Assembly (NCBI GenBank): GCA_024234395.1
Contig: JACKOH010000002.1
Coordinates: 1,302,001 to 1,366,000, forward strand
From: Pseudomonadales bacterium
GTDB taxonomy: Bacteria; Pseudomonadota; Gammaproteobacteria; Pseudomonadales; Pseudohongiellaceae
Reading direction: 5' to 3'
DNA length: 64,000 nucleotides
The translations under genes and the position numbers were made by a program. The notes under the pieces were generated by a model. The model ran no database searches. It was not told the origin of the DNA and saw only the letters and a list, made by a program, of their open reading frames with translations. Positions 33,678 through 41,340 of the stretch are shown here, in pieces (the stretch's first letter is position 1; every line of letters begins with the position of its first letter).

Positions 33678-33717
33678 GCCGTCTTGTACCCGCTGAGAGT
33701 TTTTCGACAGGCTGCTA
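33678..33717. repeat. MITE-like CAACAGGCTG element, terminal fragment
   Basis: About 40 bases match the end of the 61397-61543 element (GCCGTCTTGTACCCGCTGAG, then AGTTTTTCGACAGGCTGCTA). The outermost bases, read on the minus strand as TAGCAGCC, include the TAG stop codon of the TPR gene. Confidence 0.75.
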
Positions 33718-34275
33718 AATAAACCGGCTGCGCAGTTGTTCCAGGATGCGGTCAAGATTATGGCGGGCAGCAGGGCTGTTGGGATTGATGGTCAGCAGTT
33801 GCTCGAACGCATCGCGCGCCTTGAGCAGATTATCCTGTCGCAGATAGACCAGACCCAATCCGGAAATTGCCCCGAAGTGCCGGGGTTCCAGTTGCAGAGT
33901 CCGCTCAATATCCGCTATCGAAGCCGCTAATTCGCCGCGCATGTAATGCAGCGTGGCACGTCGGTTCCAGGCTTCGGCAAAGTCCGGTTGCTGCTCGATA
34001 AGAGCGTTGAATACCCGCAGGGCATCACCGTAGTAGCCGGCATTCATCAGGCGCTCACCTGCCACCAGCAGCGCCTGAGCGTCCTGGTCGGGGTGCTGAT
34101 ACCAGAGCGTCCAGATCCGCTTCTCCACCTGGCTCAACATCCCGGGATCGGTGGTCTCCAGCAAAGCGTCGAACAGCGCATCCAGGCGTGGATCATTCTG
34201 GTCAGCGCTGACCGAACCAGTCAACAATGCTGCCACGATCAGGAGTACAAGGCCGGGAAAGTTGGAGCTGCTCAT
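33715..34275 (-). CDS. exported TPR-repeat protein
   Basis: 186 aa, with signal MSSSNFPGLVLLIVAALLTGSVSA. The mature part holds about three tetratricopeptide units (ALRVFNALIEQQPDFAEAWN; SIADIERTLQLEPRHFGAIS; ARDAFEQLLTINPNSPAARH) and presumably binds another envelope protein. The stop codon TAG is formed by the end of the adjacent repeat fragment, so the original C-terminus may have been longer. Start at ATG 34275; a TTG six codons upstream is also possible. No ribosome site of note. Confidence 0.8.
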   Translation of the reverse strand: MSSSNFPGLVLLIVAALLTGSVSADQNDPRLDALFDALLETTDPGMLSQVEKRIWTLWYQHPDQDAQALLVAGERLMNAGYYGDALRVFNALIEQQPDFAEAWNRRATLHYMRGELAASIADIERTLQLEPRHFGAISGLGLVYLRQDNLLKARDAFEQLLTINPNSPAARHNLDRILEQLRSRFI

Positions 34276-34399
34276 CGGCACAGTTTGCGACAATGTTTTC
34301 GGTGTGTAAAGTTATGACCATTGCGGTGGCGACGGGGAATTGAGAAGGAATACAGGTCCCTCCCCGTGATCAACGCCATCAACAGCAGGGCTCAGCCGG

Positions 34400-36016
34400 T
34401 TAAAAATGATCAGCATGGGCCCGGGTCCAGCTTTCCAGGTAGCTGGTCGGTGCAGTGTTGTCCAGCAGCTGATTGTGCTGCAGAGTGGGGTGAATTTCAT
34501 CGAAATAACGGTAGCCGGCATCGTAGCGGCAGACGATATCCCTGGGTTTGAGCTTGGAAGGATTGTCATAGCCCATAGCGCCACACAGCTCCATAAAGGC
34601 GTTCATGGTGTGGTGGTGGAAATTGCGTACCCGCAGTGCCTTGGCATCCACGTCGATGGCCCGGGCTCGACGGGGATCCGTGGTAGCGACCCCGGTGGGG
34701 CATTTATTGGTATTGCAGGATTGTGACTGTATACAACCCAGAGCCATCATCATCGAACGGGCGGCATTCACCGTGTCTGCACCGACGGCGATTTTTTCCA
34801 GCATGTCATAGCCGGTGGCAGTCTTGCCGGCGCTGATAATGTGAATTTTATCGCGCAGACCGGCACCAATAAGGACCTGATTGACGAAGAATGTTGCTTC
34901 CAGACAGGGCGTGCCGAGCCGGTTGGAGAATTCCGCCGGGGCAGCGCCGGTGCCACCTTCGGCGCCATCAACGGTTATAAAATCCGGCAGAATACCGGTT
35001 TCACGGATCGCTTTGATTATCGCCATGAATTCACTTTTTCTGCCGATGCACAGTTTGAAACCGATCGGTTTACCATCGCTGAGTTCCCGCAACCGTTGCA
35101 CGAAATTCAACAATCCCCGGGGCGTGCTGAATTCCGGATGTGACGCAGGAGATACGACGGTTTTACCGACTTCAACGGTTCTGATCCTGGCAATCTCCTC
35201 GGTCACCTTGGCCCCGGGCAACACTCCGCCATGGGAGGGCTTGGCGCCCTGGGAAATCTTTATTTCGATCATTTTCACCGCGTCCTGAGAAGCCTTTTCC
35301 GCAAACACCTGCTCATCCAGGCGACCTTCGGGTGTGCGGCAGCCAAAGTAGGCGGTACCCAGTTGCCAGATCAGGTCTCCGCCCTGCAGATGATGTTCGC
35401 TGATGCTTCCTTCGCCGGTATTGTGGGCGAAAGCACCCAGTGCCGCACCCTTATTCAGTGCCGCGATGGCGTTACTGCTCAGTGCCCCGAAACTCATGCC
35501 GGAAATATTGAGGCGGGACGCGCTGTAGGGCCTGTTGCATTGGGGGCCACCGATGGTTATTCGAGCGTGCTCCTGCTTGACGGTGGTGGCACTGATGGAG
35601 TGCTGGAGACTGCGGTATCCCGGTTCGAGGATATCCTGCTGGGTACCGAAAGGCAGGGTGTCATTCAGCCCCTTGGCGCGACGATAGATGATATTGCGCT
35701 GCTCGCGATTGAACGGGCGTTCTTCAATATTGTTGGCGATGAAGTATTGCTGTATTTCAGGGCGGATAAATTCCAGCAGATAGCGGATGTTGGCCAGTAC
35801 CGGGTAATTGCGGCGCAGATTATTCGGTGCCCAGTGCATCTCCCTGAAGCCCTCGATGGCATAGGCCAGAAACAGCAGCGACAGGAGCAGATGAAAAGGA
35901 TGGGCAGCGAGGTCGGCAATCTGAACCGAGCCGCCGGTTACAACCAGCAGCCAGGCCACACTGAAGGGCAGAACAACAAGGGTGACTATCCAATAAATTC
36001 TTACAGCGGGCAGCAT
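34400..36016 (-). CDS. membrane-anchored FMN glutamate-synthase-like oxidoreductase
   Basis: 538 aa. Two N-terminal helices (IYWIVTLVVLPFSVAWLLVV; FHLLLSLLFLAYAIEGF), then the glutamate synthase central/FMN domain: SGMSFGALSSNAIAALNKGA, NTGEGSISEHHLQGG, ISQGAKPSHGGVLPG, VDGAEGGTGAAPAEF, and the cysteine cluster CIQSQSCNTNKCPTGVAT. It lacks the glutaminase domain, so it is not a full GltB. This family is widespread and its substrate unsettled. Monocistronic between the TPR gene and the DUF481 gene. Confidence 0.88.
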   Translation of the reverse strand: MLPAVRIYWIVTLVVLPFSVAWLLVVTGGSVQIADLAAHPFHLLLSLLFLAYAIEGFREMHWAPNNLRRNYPVLANIRYLLEFIRPEIQQYFIANNIEERPFNREQRNIIYRRAKGLNDTLPFGTQQDILEPGYRSLQHSISATTVKQEHARITIGGPQCNRPYSASRLNISGMSFGALSSNAIAALNKGAALGAFAHNTGEGSISEHHLQGGDLIWQLGTAYFGCRTPEGRLDEQVFAEKASQDAVKMIEIKISQGAKPSHGGVLPGAKVTEEIARIRTVEVGKTVVSPASHPEFSTPRGLLNFVQRLRELSDGKPIGFKLCIGRKSEFMAIIKAIRETGILPDFITVDGAEGGTGAAPAEFSNRLGTPCLEATFFVNQVLIGAGLRDKIHIISAGKTATGYDMLEKIAVGADTVNAARSMMMALGCIQSQSCNTNKCPTGVATTDPRRARAIDVDAKALRVRNFHHHTMNAFMELCGAMGYDNPSKLKPRDIVCRYDAGYRYFDEIHPTLQHNQLLDNTAPTSYLESWTRAHADHF

Positions 36017-36088
36017 AGAGGTCAGGGAATTATTTAACGATTGTAGACAGAGTGAACATTCAATCCAGTGATATTACCACTGGCTGGT

Positions 36089-36138
36089 ACAAAAAAGCCG
36101 GTTGCCTGGATCTGAACCTGGAGATCCGACAACCGGCT
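36089..36138 (-). terminator. rho-independent terminator for DUF481 gene
   Basis: On the minus strand GAAGCCGGTTG pairs with CAACCGGCTTTTTTG, with an inner GGATC/GATCC pairing in the loop. The T-run lies on the minus-strand side, about 60 bases past the DUF481 stop. Confidence 0.82.
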
Positions 36139-36197
36139 TCAGAGTCCCACCTGCGGTTGCTGGAGGTGAGAGCTGATGCAGTGTGAATGCCGGCCGC

Positions 36198-36911
36198 CTA
36201 AAAGGTCCAGACCAGGGTGATTGAAGTTTGCGTGTCGGTTTTTTTACGATCCTCTGGCACTTCGGTCTGATGGCGGATATTGATGGAGAAGCGCAGGGAA
36301 ATATTCTCCATGACCTCAGTTTCGATCCCTGATTCGGAACGGTAGATGCTGGAGTCCTGACCAAATTCCAGGGCCAGATTCTGATAAAAATTGGCGGTTT
36401 CCGAGATGCCCCACTCGTATTCTGCGGCGGCCCGCAGGATAAGCTCACTCAGGCTCCCTTCTTCGCCTTCGGAATTCCGGTAACCGGGACCGATCTCGGT
36501 GTCGAGAGACATGTTGTCCACGGTAGTCAGCCAGGTATGACCATAGGTGGCGGTAATGTCAGCCTGGTAGTCATAACCATTGAAGCGGTCGGCCTCGTAG
36601 GCGCCCCGCAGACCGAGAAAGTTGTTCTCGGAAAGATCGCGGCGCGCCCGGGCCACGTGATAAAAGCGCTGTGCAGTGGTTTTACCATCCTTGTTGTTGC
36701 GCAGGCCGTCTGAAGTGAACTGGTACTCCCAGTCATTCAGCAGGTAATCGACAGTGACGCCGTAGGCGACGTTGCGTTCCTGGGTGTTGCCGGAGGTTAT
36801 GATGGCCCCCAGTTCTATCTCGGTAGTCAAATCACCCGGTTGTTGCGCCACGGAATGACCAGCAGCTGCCAGCAACAGAAGGGCTGGAAGCTGGACTTTT
36901 CTTGAAAACAT
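36198..36911 (-). CDS. DUF481 outer-membrane beta-barrel (YdiY-like)
   Basis: 237 aa with signal MFSRKVQLPALLLLAAAGHS, cleavage near VAQ. The rest is alternating beta strands with aromatic ends (TEIELGAIITSGNTQERNVA; YEWGISETANFYQNLALEFG; final SITLVWTF ending in Phe), as in DUF481 barrels such as YdiY. Probable small outer-membrane protein of unknown role. AGGAG ribosome site seven bases before ATG 36911. Confidence 0.85.
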   Translation of the reverse strand: MFSRKVQLPALLLLAAAGHSVAQQPGDLTTEIELGAIITSGNTQERNVAYGVTVDYLLNDWEYQFTSDGLRNNKDGKTTAQRFYHVARARRDLSENNFLGLRGAYEADRFNGYDYQADITATYGHTWLTTVDNMSLDTEIGPGYRNSEGEEGSLSELILRAAAEYEWGISETANFYQNLALEFGQDSSIYRSESGIETEVMENISLRFSINIRHQTEVPEDRKKTDTQTSITLVWTF

Positions 36912-37007
36912 ACAGTTACTCCTCAATCAAGAAATTCCAAAAAACAATGAGTCGGATAACCCTATATCGTGCGGAGCTGAAATACTTTTACCCGGAATGA
37001 AAGCGGT

Positions 37008-37071
37008 TGACTCACATTGCAGGCAGGCTCCGGGCTCGCTGGAGCCCGGAGCCTGCCTGCAATGTGAGTCA
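37008..37071. repeat. perfect 30-bp-arm hairpin
   Basis: Arms 37008-37037 and 37042-37071 are exact complements, with loop GCTG. GC-rich core (GCAGGCAGGCTCCGGGCTC). It lies between the DUF481 start and the end of the small lipoprotein gene, both on the minus strand. No T-run follows in either direction. Same geometry as 22272-22331 but unrelated sequence. Confidence 0.92.
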
Positions 37072-37151
37072 GAATCTGGTAAGTGAGCGCGGCAGATCAG
37101 CCGCAGTTCCGCAGGAAGGGGCGGGATAAGTCGCAGTAGCGGAAGCGGAAC

Positions 37152-37427
37152 CTACTGGGTGTAACCGGGAATCTGATTGAGTACACCCAGCTGCTCAGCC
37201 TGCTGTGCCGAACCGTACATCTGCTCGACCGTGGCACAGCGGCGCCTCCTGACACGGCTGAATGAACGCTCATCCTGGGCGCAGACGATCATTTGCGAAA
37301 GGGATCTGCTGTTATTGTATTCAGCCAGTTCCTCAGCGCTCATGCGTTCGAAATTAGGGACATCGCTGACGTCAACGCAGGAAACCAGCAACAATCCGAT
37401 TGCCAACAAGCCAAAACTTCTTGCCAC
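37152..37427 (-). CDS. small lipoprotein, function unknown
   Basis: 91 aa from GTG 37427, which has TAGGAG seven bases upstream; the frame is open to 37469 without a better start. The signal VARSFGLLAIGLLLVSC is a lipobox. The mature part is short, with MSAEELAEYN, an Arg-rich RVRRRRC segment and three cysteines (lipidated one included). No family recognised. It ends near the 30-bp hairpin, and is divergent from the 37683 gene. Confidence 0.68.
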   Translation of the reverse strand: MARSFGLLAIGLLLVSCVDVSDVPNFERMSAEELAEYNNSRSLSQMIVCAQDERSFSRVRRRRCATVEQMYGSAQQAEQLGVLNQIPGYTQ

Positions 37428-37682
37428 TTCGATTCTCCTAATTATGGGGGCGCACTTCAGGCCGGCCACAGTCTAGTCGCGCCGGAGAACCACAGACAAG
37501 CCTTTTTAAGGCGAATAAGACGGCAGGCAGTAAACGCGGGGCGATGTGAAAGAAAGCGTGGAATAAGGTCGCGGGTTCGACCGGTCGTGACAATTTCCCG
37601 CCCTGCCATCGTACTTTTGCAATGGCGGGGTTATACTTCCACCAGACCAGCCCCAGCTGGCGGTTGAACTGAGGATATCACT

Positions 37683-38153
37683 ATGAAGATTCGCCTTTTT
37701 CTGCTTGTACAGTTAGTCAGCCTGTTGGCCCTCTCGAAATCAGCGGCAGGTGCGGAGCAGGGACAGATCGTCATTGAGGATCTGTCGATCGGTGAACTGA
37801 GGCAGCAGATTGACCGGGTACAGAAAGAGTTTTACCGGGTTTACAACACGCTCAACGAAGACGATGACTTTGACATCACCTGCCACCGCTACACGCCTAC
37901 CGGGTCGAATATTTCCCGCGAGGCCTGCGAACCCAATTTCCTGATCAGTCGCAGGAGCGACAATGCCAAGGAAAACCAGCAGGGCACCGATGTGCTGGTC
38001 AATCAGGAGGCACTGATCCAGCAGTTGCAACCGGAATTCGAAAAGTTGACGGAAAGAATGAACGCGGTTGGCAAGGAAAGTGAGTATTTCCGGGAATTGA
38101 ACCAGGTTCTCGGCATGCTCCGGGAACGCCTTACAGAACTGACCGGTAGTTGA
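37683..38153 (+). CDS. exported hypothetical protein with coiled-coil
   Basis: 156 aa, with signal MKIRLFLLVQLVSLLALSKSAAGA. Family not recognised. A first helical segment (IGELRQQIDRVQKEFYRVYN), a conserved-looking loop with two cysteines (DITCHRYTPTGSNISREACE), and a C-terminal coiled-coil (QPEFEKLTERMNAVGKESEY). Probably a small periplasmic protein. It is 61 bases upstream of the sixA-like gene and could begin that plus-strand cluster. Confidence 0.68.
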   Translation: MKIRLFLLVQLVSLLALSKSAAGAEQGQIVIEDLSIGELRQQIDRVQKEFYRVYNTLNEDDDFDITCHRYTPTGSNISREACEPNFLISRRSDNAKENQQGTDVLVNQEALIQQLQPEFEKLTERMNAVGKESEYFRELNQVLGMLRERLTELTGS

Positions 38154-38214
38154 TCAGGTCCACTTAAAACAGCTGGCAGGGATCCGATCAGGAGTAGTCA
38201 GTCAAGATTTGTCG

Positions 38215-38721
38215 ATGAAGACGCTGTATTTGCTTCGCCATGGAAAGTCCAGTTGGGAGCAGCAGGATCTGCGGGATTTCGAGCGCCCGCTTGCCGAGCG
38301 CGGCCTGAGTGATATCAGCACCATGGGCGAGCGGTTTGTTGCCAATGGCAATTCGGTGGAATGTATCATCACCAGCCCTGCGGTCAGGGCCAAATCGACA
38401 GCTATCCTGTTCGCCAGGGAAATCGGCTTTCCCGAAGATGACGTGTGCGCCAATCCGGAACTGTATTTTGCCGGAGCTCCCATGTTCATGAAAGCGGTCA
38501 GTCTGATTGACGAGGTGTTTGAGTCCGCCATGCTGGTTGGTCACAATCCGGCCATCACCGAATTCGTCAACGACCTGTGCGATGCCGACATCGATAATAT
38601 ACCGACCACCGGTCTGGTGAAGCTGGCACTGCCGATTACCAGCTGGAGCCAGGTTCGGTACGGGAATGCGGAACTGGTGGATTTCGATTACCCGAAACGG
38701 AAACATCAGACCGGGAGCTGA
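38215..38721 (+). CDS. sixA: SixA-like histidine phosphatase
   Basis: 168 aa histidine phosphatase superfamily: LYLLRHGKSSWEQ (catalytic RHG near 8-10), FERPLAERG, ITSPAVRAKSTA, and VGHNPAITEFVNDL (second His). SixA relatives remove phosphate from histidine phosphotransfer proteins or nucleotides; the target here is unknown. Start at ATG 38215, a TTG six bases earlier is possible. Followed one base after its stop by the cytochrome gene, so co-translated. Confidence 0.85.
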   Translation: MKTLYLLRHGKSSWEQQDLRDFERPLAERGLSDISTMGERFVANGNSVECIITSPAVRAKSTAILFAREIGFPEDDVCANPELYFAGAPMFMKAVSLIDEVFESAMLVGHNPAITEFVNDLCDADIDNIPTTGLVKLALPITSWSQVRYGNAELVDFDYPKRKHQTGS

Positions 38722-38722
38722 A

Positions 38723-39217
38723 ATGAATGCCCTTTCACCAGGCTGTCTTATCCGGAGTCTGACAATTGCGATACCGATGCTGTTGATGACCGGCTGCGGT
38801 GACGACACCGGTGAGTCGGTGAGTGCGTCTCCCGTGCCGGCAGACCTGACCATGACCGCGAGGCCGGGACGCTGGTATGACAGCGGTCGGCTGCAACAGG
38901 GCGCGGCAGTGTTCGCCGGGAATTGTGCCGGCTGTCATGGTCAGCTGGCCCAGGGCCTGACCGAAGACTGGAAGACCCGGCTGCCGGATGGTTCCTTTCC
39001 GCCGCCACCATTGAATGGGTCCGCTCATGCCTGGCACCATCCCCGCGTGCAGTTGCTGCAGGTTATCGATACCGGTGGCATTCCTTACGGCGGCCAGATG
39101 CCAGCCTTCCAGGAAGTCCTGAACGACGATCAGAAACTGGCGGCTATCGCCTTTTTCCAGAACTTCTGGGACGACGAAACCTATGCAGTCTGGCTGGACC
39201 GGGGCGGTCTGCAGTGA
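38723..39217 (+). CDS. lipoprotein cytochrome c
   Basis: 164 aa. Lipobox LLMTGC, then a single heme domain with NCAGCHGQLAQG and a late GQMPAFQEVLNDDQ giving the methionine ligand. Class I c-type cytochrome anchored at the periplasmic face. GGGAG ribosome site overlapping the sixA stop; its own stop overlaps a GTG of the ChaN-like gene. Confidence 0.86.
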   Translation: MNALSPGCLIRSLTIAIPMLLMTGCGDDTGESVSASPVPADLTMTARPGRWYDSGRLQQGAAVFAGNCAGCHGQLAQGLTEDWKTRLPDGSFPPPPLNGSAHAWHHPRVQLLQVIDTGGIPYGGQMPAFQEVLNDDQKLAAIAFFQNFWDDETYAVWLDRGGLQ

Positions 39218-39222
39218 GCCCG

Positions 39223-40272
39223 ATGACGGTGCCAGGTTACAGACAGGTCAATTTGTCCAGAACGCTCGGAAAGTGCGGAGCATCAGCGGCCCTCATCTGG
39301 CTGCTGATGCTGCCCGGCTGTGCGCAAACCGATCTGCGTTCAGCGGTGCCGGACCCGCAGCTCAACAGGCCGGAATCCGAAGTCGGCAACTCAGCAGGGG
39401 AAGGGCAGATTTCCTGGCAGTCAGGACTGTATCTGGATCATCCACTCAGCGGCCGTATCTGGCGTAGTGAGGATCAGCAGTTTCTGTCTGAGCCGCAGCT
39501 GATGCAGGAACTTGGTACCGCCAGTTACCTGCTGATCGGCGAGAAGCACGACAATCCTGATCATCATAGTCTGGAACTGGTGCTGCTCAGGCAGTTGCTG
39601 GCAGCGGGGCGCGTCGCTTCGGTGGCGTTCGAGATGCTGGATACCAGTAATGTGCCAGGCCTGGAAAAAATTCAGCAGGACGGGTTCGGTTCACTGACTG
39701 AACTCAGAGACGGTTTGCAGTGGGATCAGGAAGGTTGGGACTGGGATTTTTACGGCCCACTGATTGCGGCGAGTCTGGAAGCCGGCGTTCCGGTGGCGGC
39801 GGCCAATATCGATCGTGCCGAGGTGAGTCAGGTCTATGCTGAACCGCTGGCTCCAGCGATCGCCGGTGTGCTTGACCAGACTGCGATTGAAAGAATGAAC
39901 GAGGAAATCGACGCCAGCCATTGCAACATGTTGCCGCCCAGCCAGTTCCCTGCCATGGTACGGGTGCAGCAGTCCCGCGACCACCGGATGGCCTCCAGCC
40001 TGGTCGCCACCACACCGGGGGATCGGTTGAATGTTCTGGTGGCCGGTAATTACCACGTGCGCCGTGATCTCGGTGTGCCCCGCTACCTGCAGGCGCTGCT
40101 GCCGGATCGAGAACCCGGAGCCATACTTACCGTGGCGTTGCTGGAAGTCGATCCGGACAGCACCGATCCTGCCGACTACCTGCAGGCCTACTCTGACCTG
40201 TTGCCCTACGACTATGTCTGGTTTACGCCCGCTATCAGCAATGAAGACTATTGCGCAGGGTTCAGCCGCTGA
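39223..40272 (+). CDS. ChaN family lipoprotein
   Basis: 349 aa. Lipobox LMLPGC, then a ChaN fold: SYLLIGEKHDNPDHHSLELV, VASVAFEMLDTSN, AVAAANID-like segment, and NVLVAGNYHVRRDLGVPRYL. ChaN proteins are heme-binding or iron-regulated lipoproteins distantly related to TraB/GumN. Start at ATG 39223 or GTG 39214, the latter overlapping the cytochrome stop. A heme-related link with the adjacent cytochrome is possible. Confidence 0.84.
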   Translation: MTVPGYRQVNLSRTLGKCGASAALIWLLMLPGCAQTDLRSAVPDPQLNRPESEVGNSAGEGQISWQSGLYLDHPLSGRIWRSEDQQFLSEPQLMQELGTASYLLIGEKHDNPDHHSLELVLLRQLLAAGRVASVAFEMLDTSNVPGLEKIQQDGFGSLTELRDGLQWDQEGWDWDFYGPLIAASLEAGVPVAAANIDRAEVSQVYAEPLAPAIAGVLDQTAIERMNEEIDASHCNMLPPSQFPAMVRVQQSRDHRMASSLVATTPGDRLNVLVAGNYHVRRDLGVPRYLQALLPDREPGAILTVALLEVDPDSTDPADYLQAYSDLLPYDYVWFTPAISNEDYCAGFSR

Positions 40273-40363
40273 CCGGGGCTGTGGCTGCGGCAATTGGTTC
40301 GCCCTGCCGGCGTGACCCGAATGCCTGACGGGCGGGTTGAAAATTCCGACAGGAGAATTGGAA

Positions 40364-40417
40364 ATGCTTTCTGCAACTGGGCTACACTCTGATCAGTTAC
40401 GAAGAGCAGTACGATAA
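40364..40417 (+). CDS. possible 17-residue leader ORF
   Basis: ATG 40364 with AGGAG eight bases upstream, reading MLSATGLHSDQLRRAVR, then TAA. The stop overlaps the next ATG as TAATG, while the DUF4159 gene has only a weak ribosome site of its own. May serve translational coupling. Seen in sequence; function is inference. Confidence 0.35.
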   Translation: MLSATGLHSDQLRRAVR

Positions 40418-41241
40418 TGCAACTGAGATTCTCCAAGCCAGGCCTGATCTTGCTCCGTTCGCTCCGTCCGGTGTTGCTGACGGCCCTGTGGGCACTGACA
40501 GCCCAGGCTGCAGCACAGGTTCCCCTGCAGGTGGATCCCCATCGCCCCGACTACGATCTCGGTGGTGAATTCAACTTTGTGCGGGTCCAGTTCGACACTT
40601 ACTACGGCGGCGGATTCAGAGGATTCGGCGGTTTCGGCGGTGGAACCTGGTCCATCGATTTTCCCGACGCTGACGTGAACTTCCTCAGGGGCGTGGCGAG
40701 ACTCACCAATATCCGGGTCATGAGCGACCCCATCGTACTGCGCCTGGATGACGACGAGATTTTCGATTATCCCTTCCTTTATATGCTCGAAGTTGGCCAG
40801 GCAGGGGGTGTGAGTTTCAGTCCCAAAGAGATTGAAAACCTGCGTGAATATCTGTTGCGGGGCGGGTTTCTGTTGATCGACGATTTCTGGGGTACGCGGC
40901 AGTGGGATAATTTTTATGCTTCCTTCAGCCAGGTATTCCCCGATCGGGAAATCGTTCAGCTGCAGCCGGATCATGAAATATTCCACGTTTATTACGATAT
41001 CGATGGCGCCCAGATGATTCCGGCCCTGGGGCGATCGGATCAATATGGTGAACAGGATGTGGATTACGCCACCAATCATGCCATTCTCGATGACGAAGGG
41101 CGCGTCATGGTGCTGATCAACTGGAATTCTGACATGGGCGATGGCTGGGAGCATACCTACCATCCGGCCTATCCCACCCGTTATGCCAATGCCGCCTATC
41201 AGCTGGGTATCAACTACCTGATGTATTCGATGACCCACTGA
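40417..41241 (+). CDS. exported DUF4159 protein
   Basis: 274 aa, with signal ending near TAQAAAQ. Glycine/aromatic segment YYGGGFRGFGGFGGGTW, then the DUF4159 core: LYMLEVGQAGGVSF, LREYLLRGGFLLIDDFWG, and a late YANAAYQLGINYLMYSMTH. In other bacteria this domain is often found with MoxR/VWA operons and in glutamine-amidotransferase-like folds; here it stands after the ChaN gene without them. Start at ATG 40417, which overlaps the leader ORF stop. Confidence 0.83.
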   Translation: MQLRFSKPGLILLRSLRPVLLTALWALTAQAAAQVPLQVDPHRPDYDLGGEFNFVRVQFDTYYGGGFRGFGGFGGGTWSIDFPDADVNFLRGVARLTNIRVMSDPIVLRLDDDEIFDYPFLYMLEVGQAGGVSFSPKEIENLREYLLRGGFLLIDDFWGTRQWDNFYASFSQVFPDREIVQLQPDHEIFHVYYDIDGAQMIPALGRSDQYGEQDVDYATNHAILDDEGRVMVLINWNSDMGDGWEHTYHPAYPTRYANAAYQLGINYLMYSMTH

Positions 41242-41340
41242 GCAGCCAGTGACCGACCCTCCTGGCTGCACTACTCAAGTGCGACTTCAATGCCGCTCAA
41301 GCCTGTCATGTGACACCTGCTCCGCTGGTCGCTATCCAGG

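Noticed and set aside
38923..39213. Upstream extension of the ChaN-like frame
   Set aside because: It overlaps the cytochrome c gene in another frame and precedes the lipoprotein signal; the real start is at 39214 or 39223.
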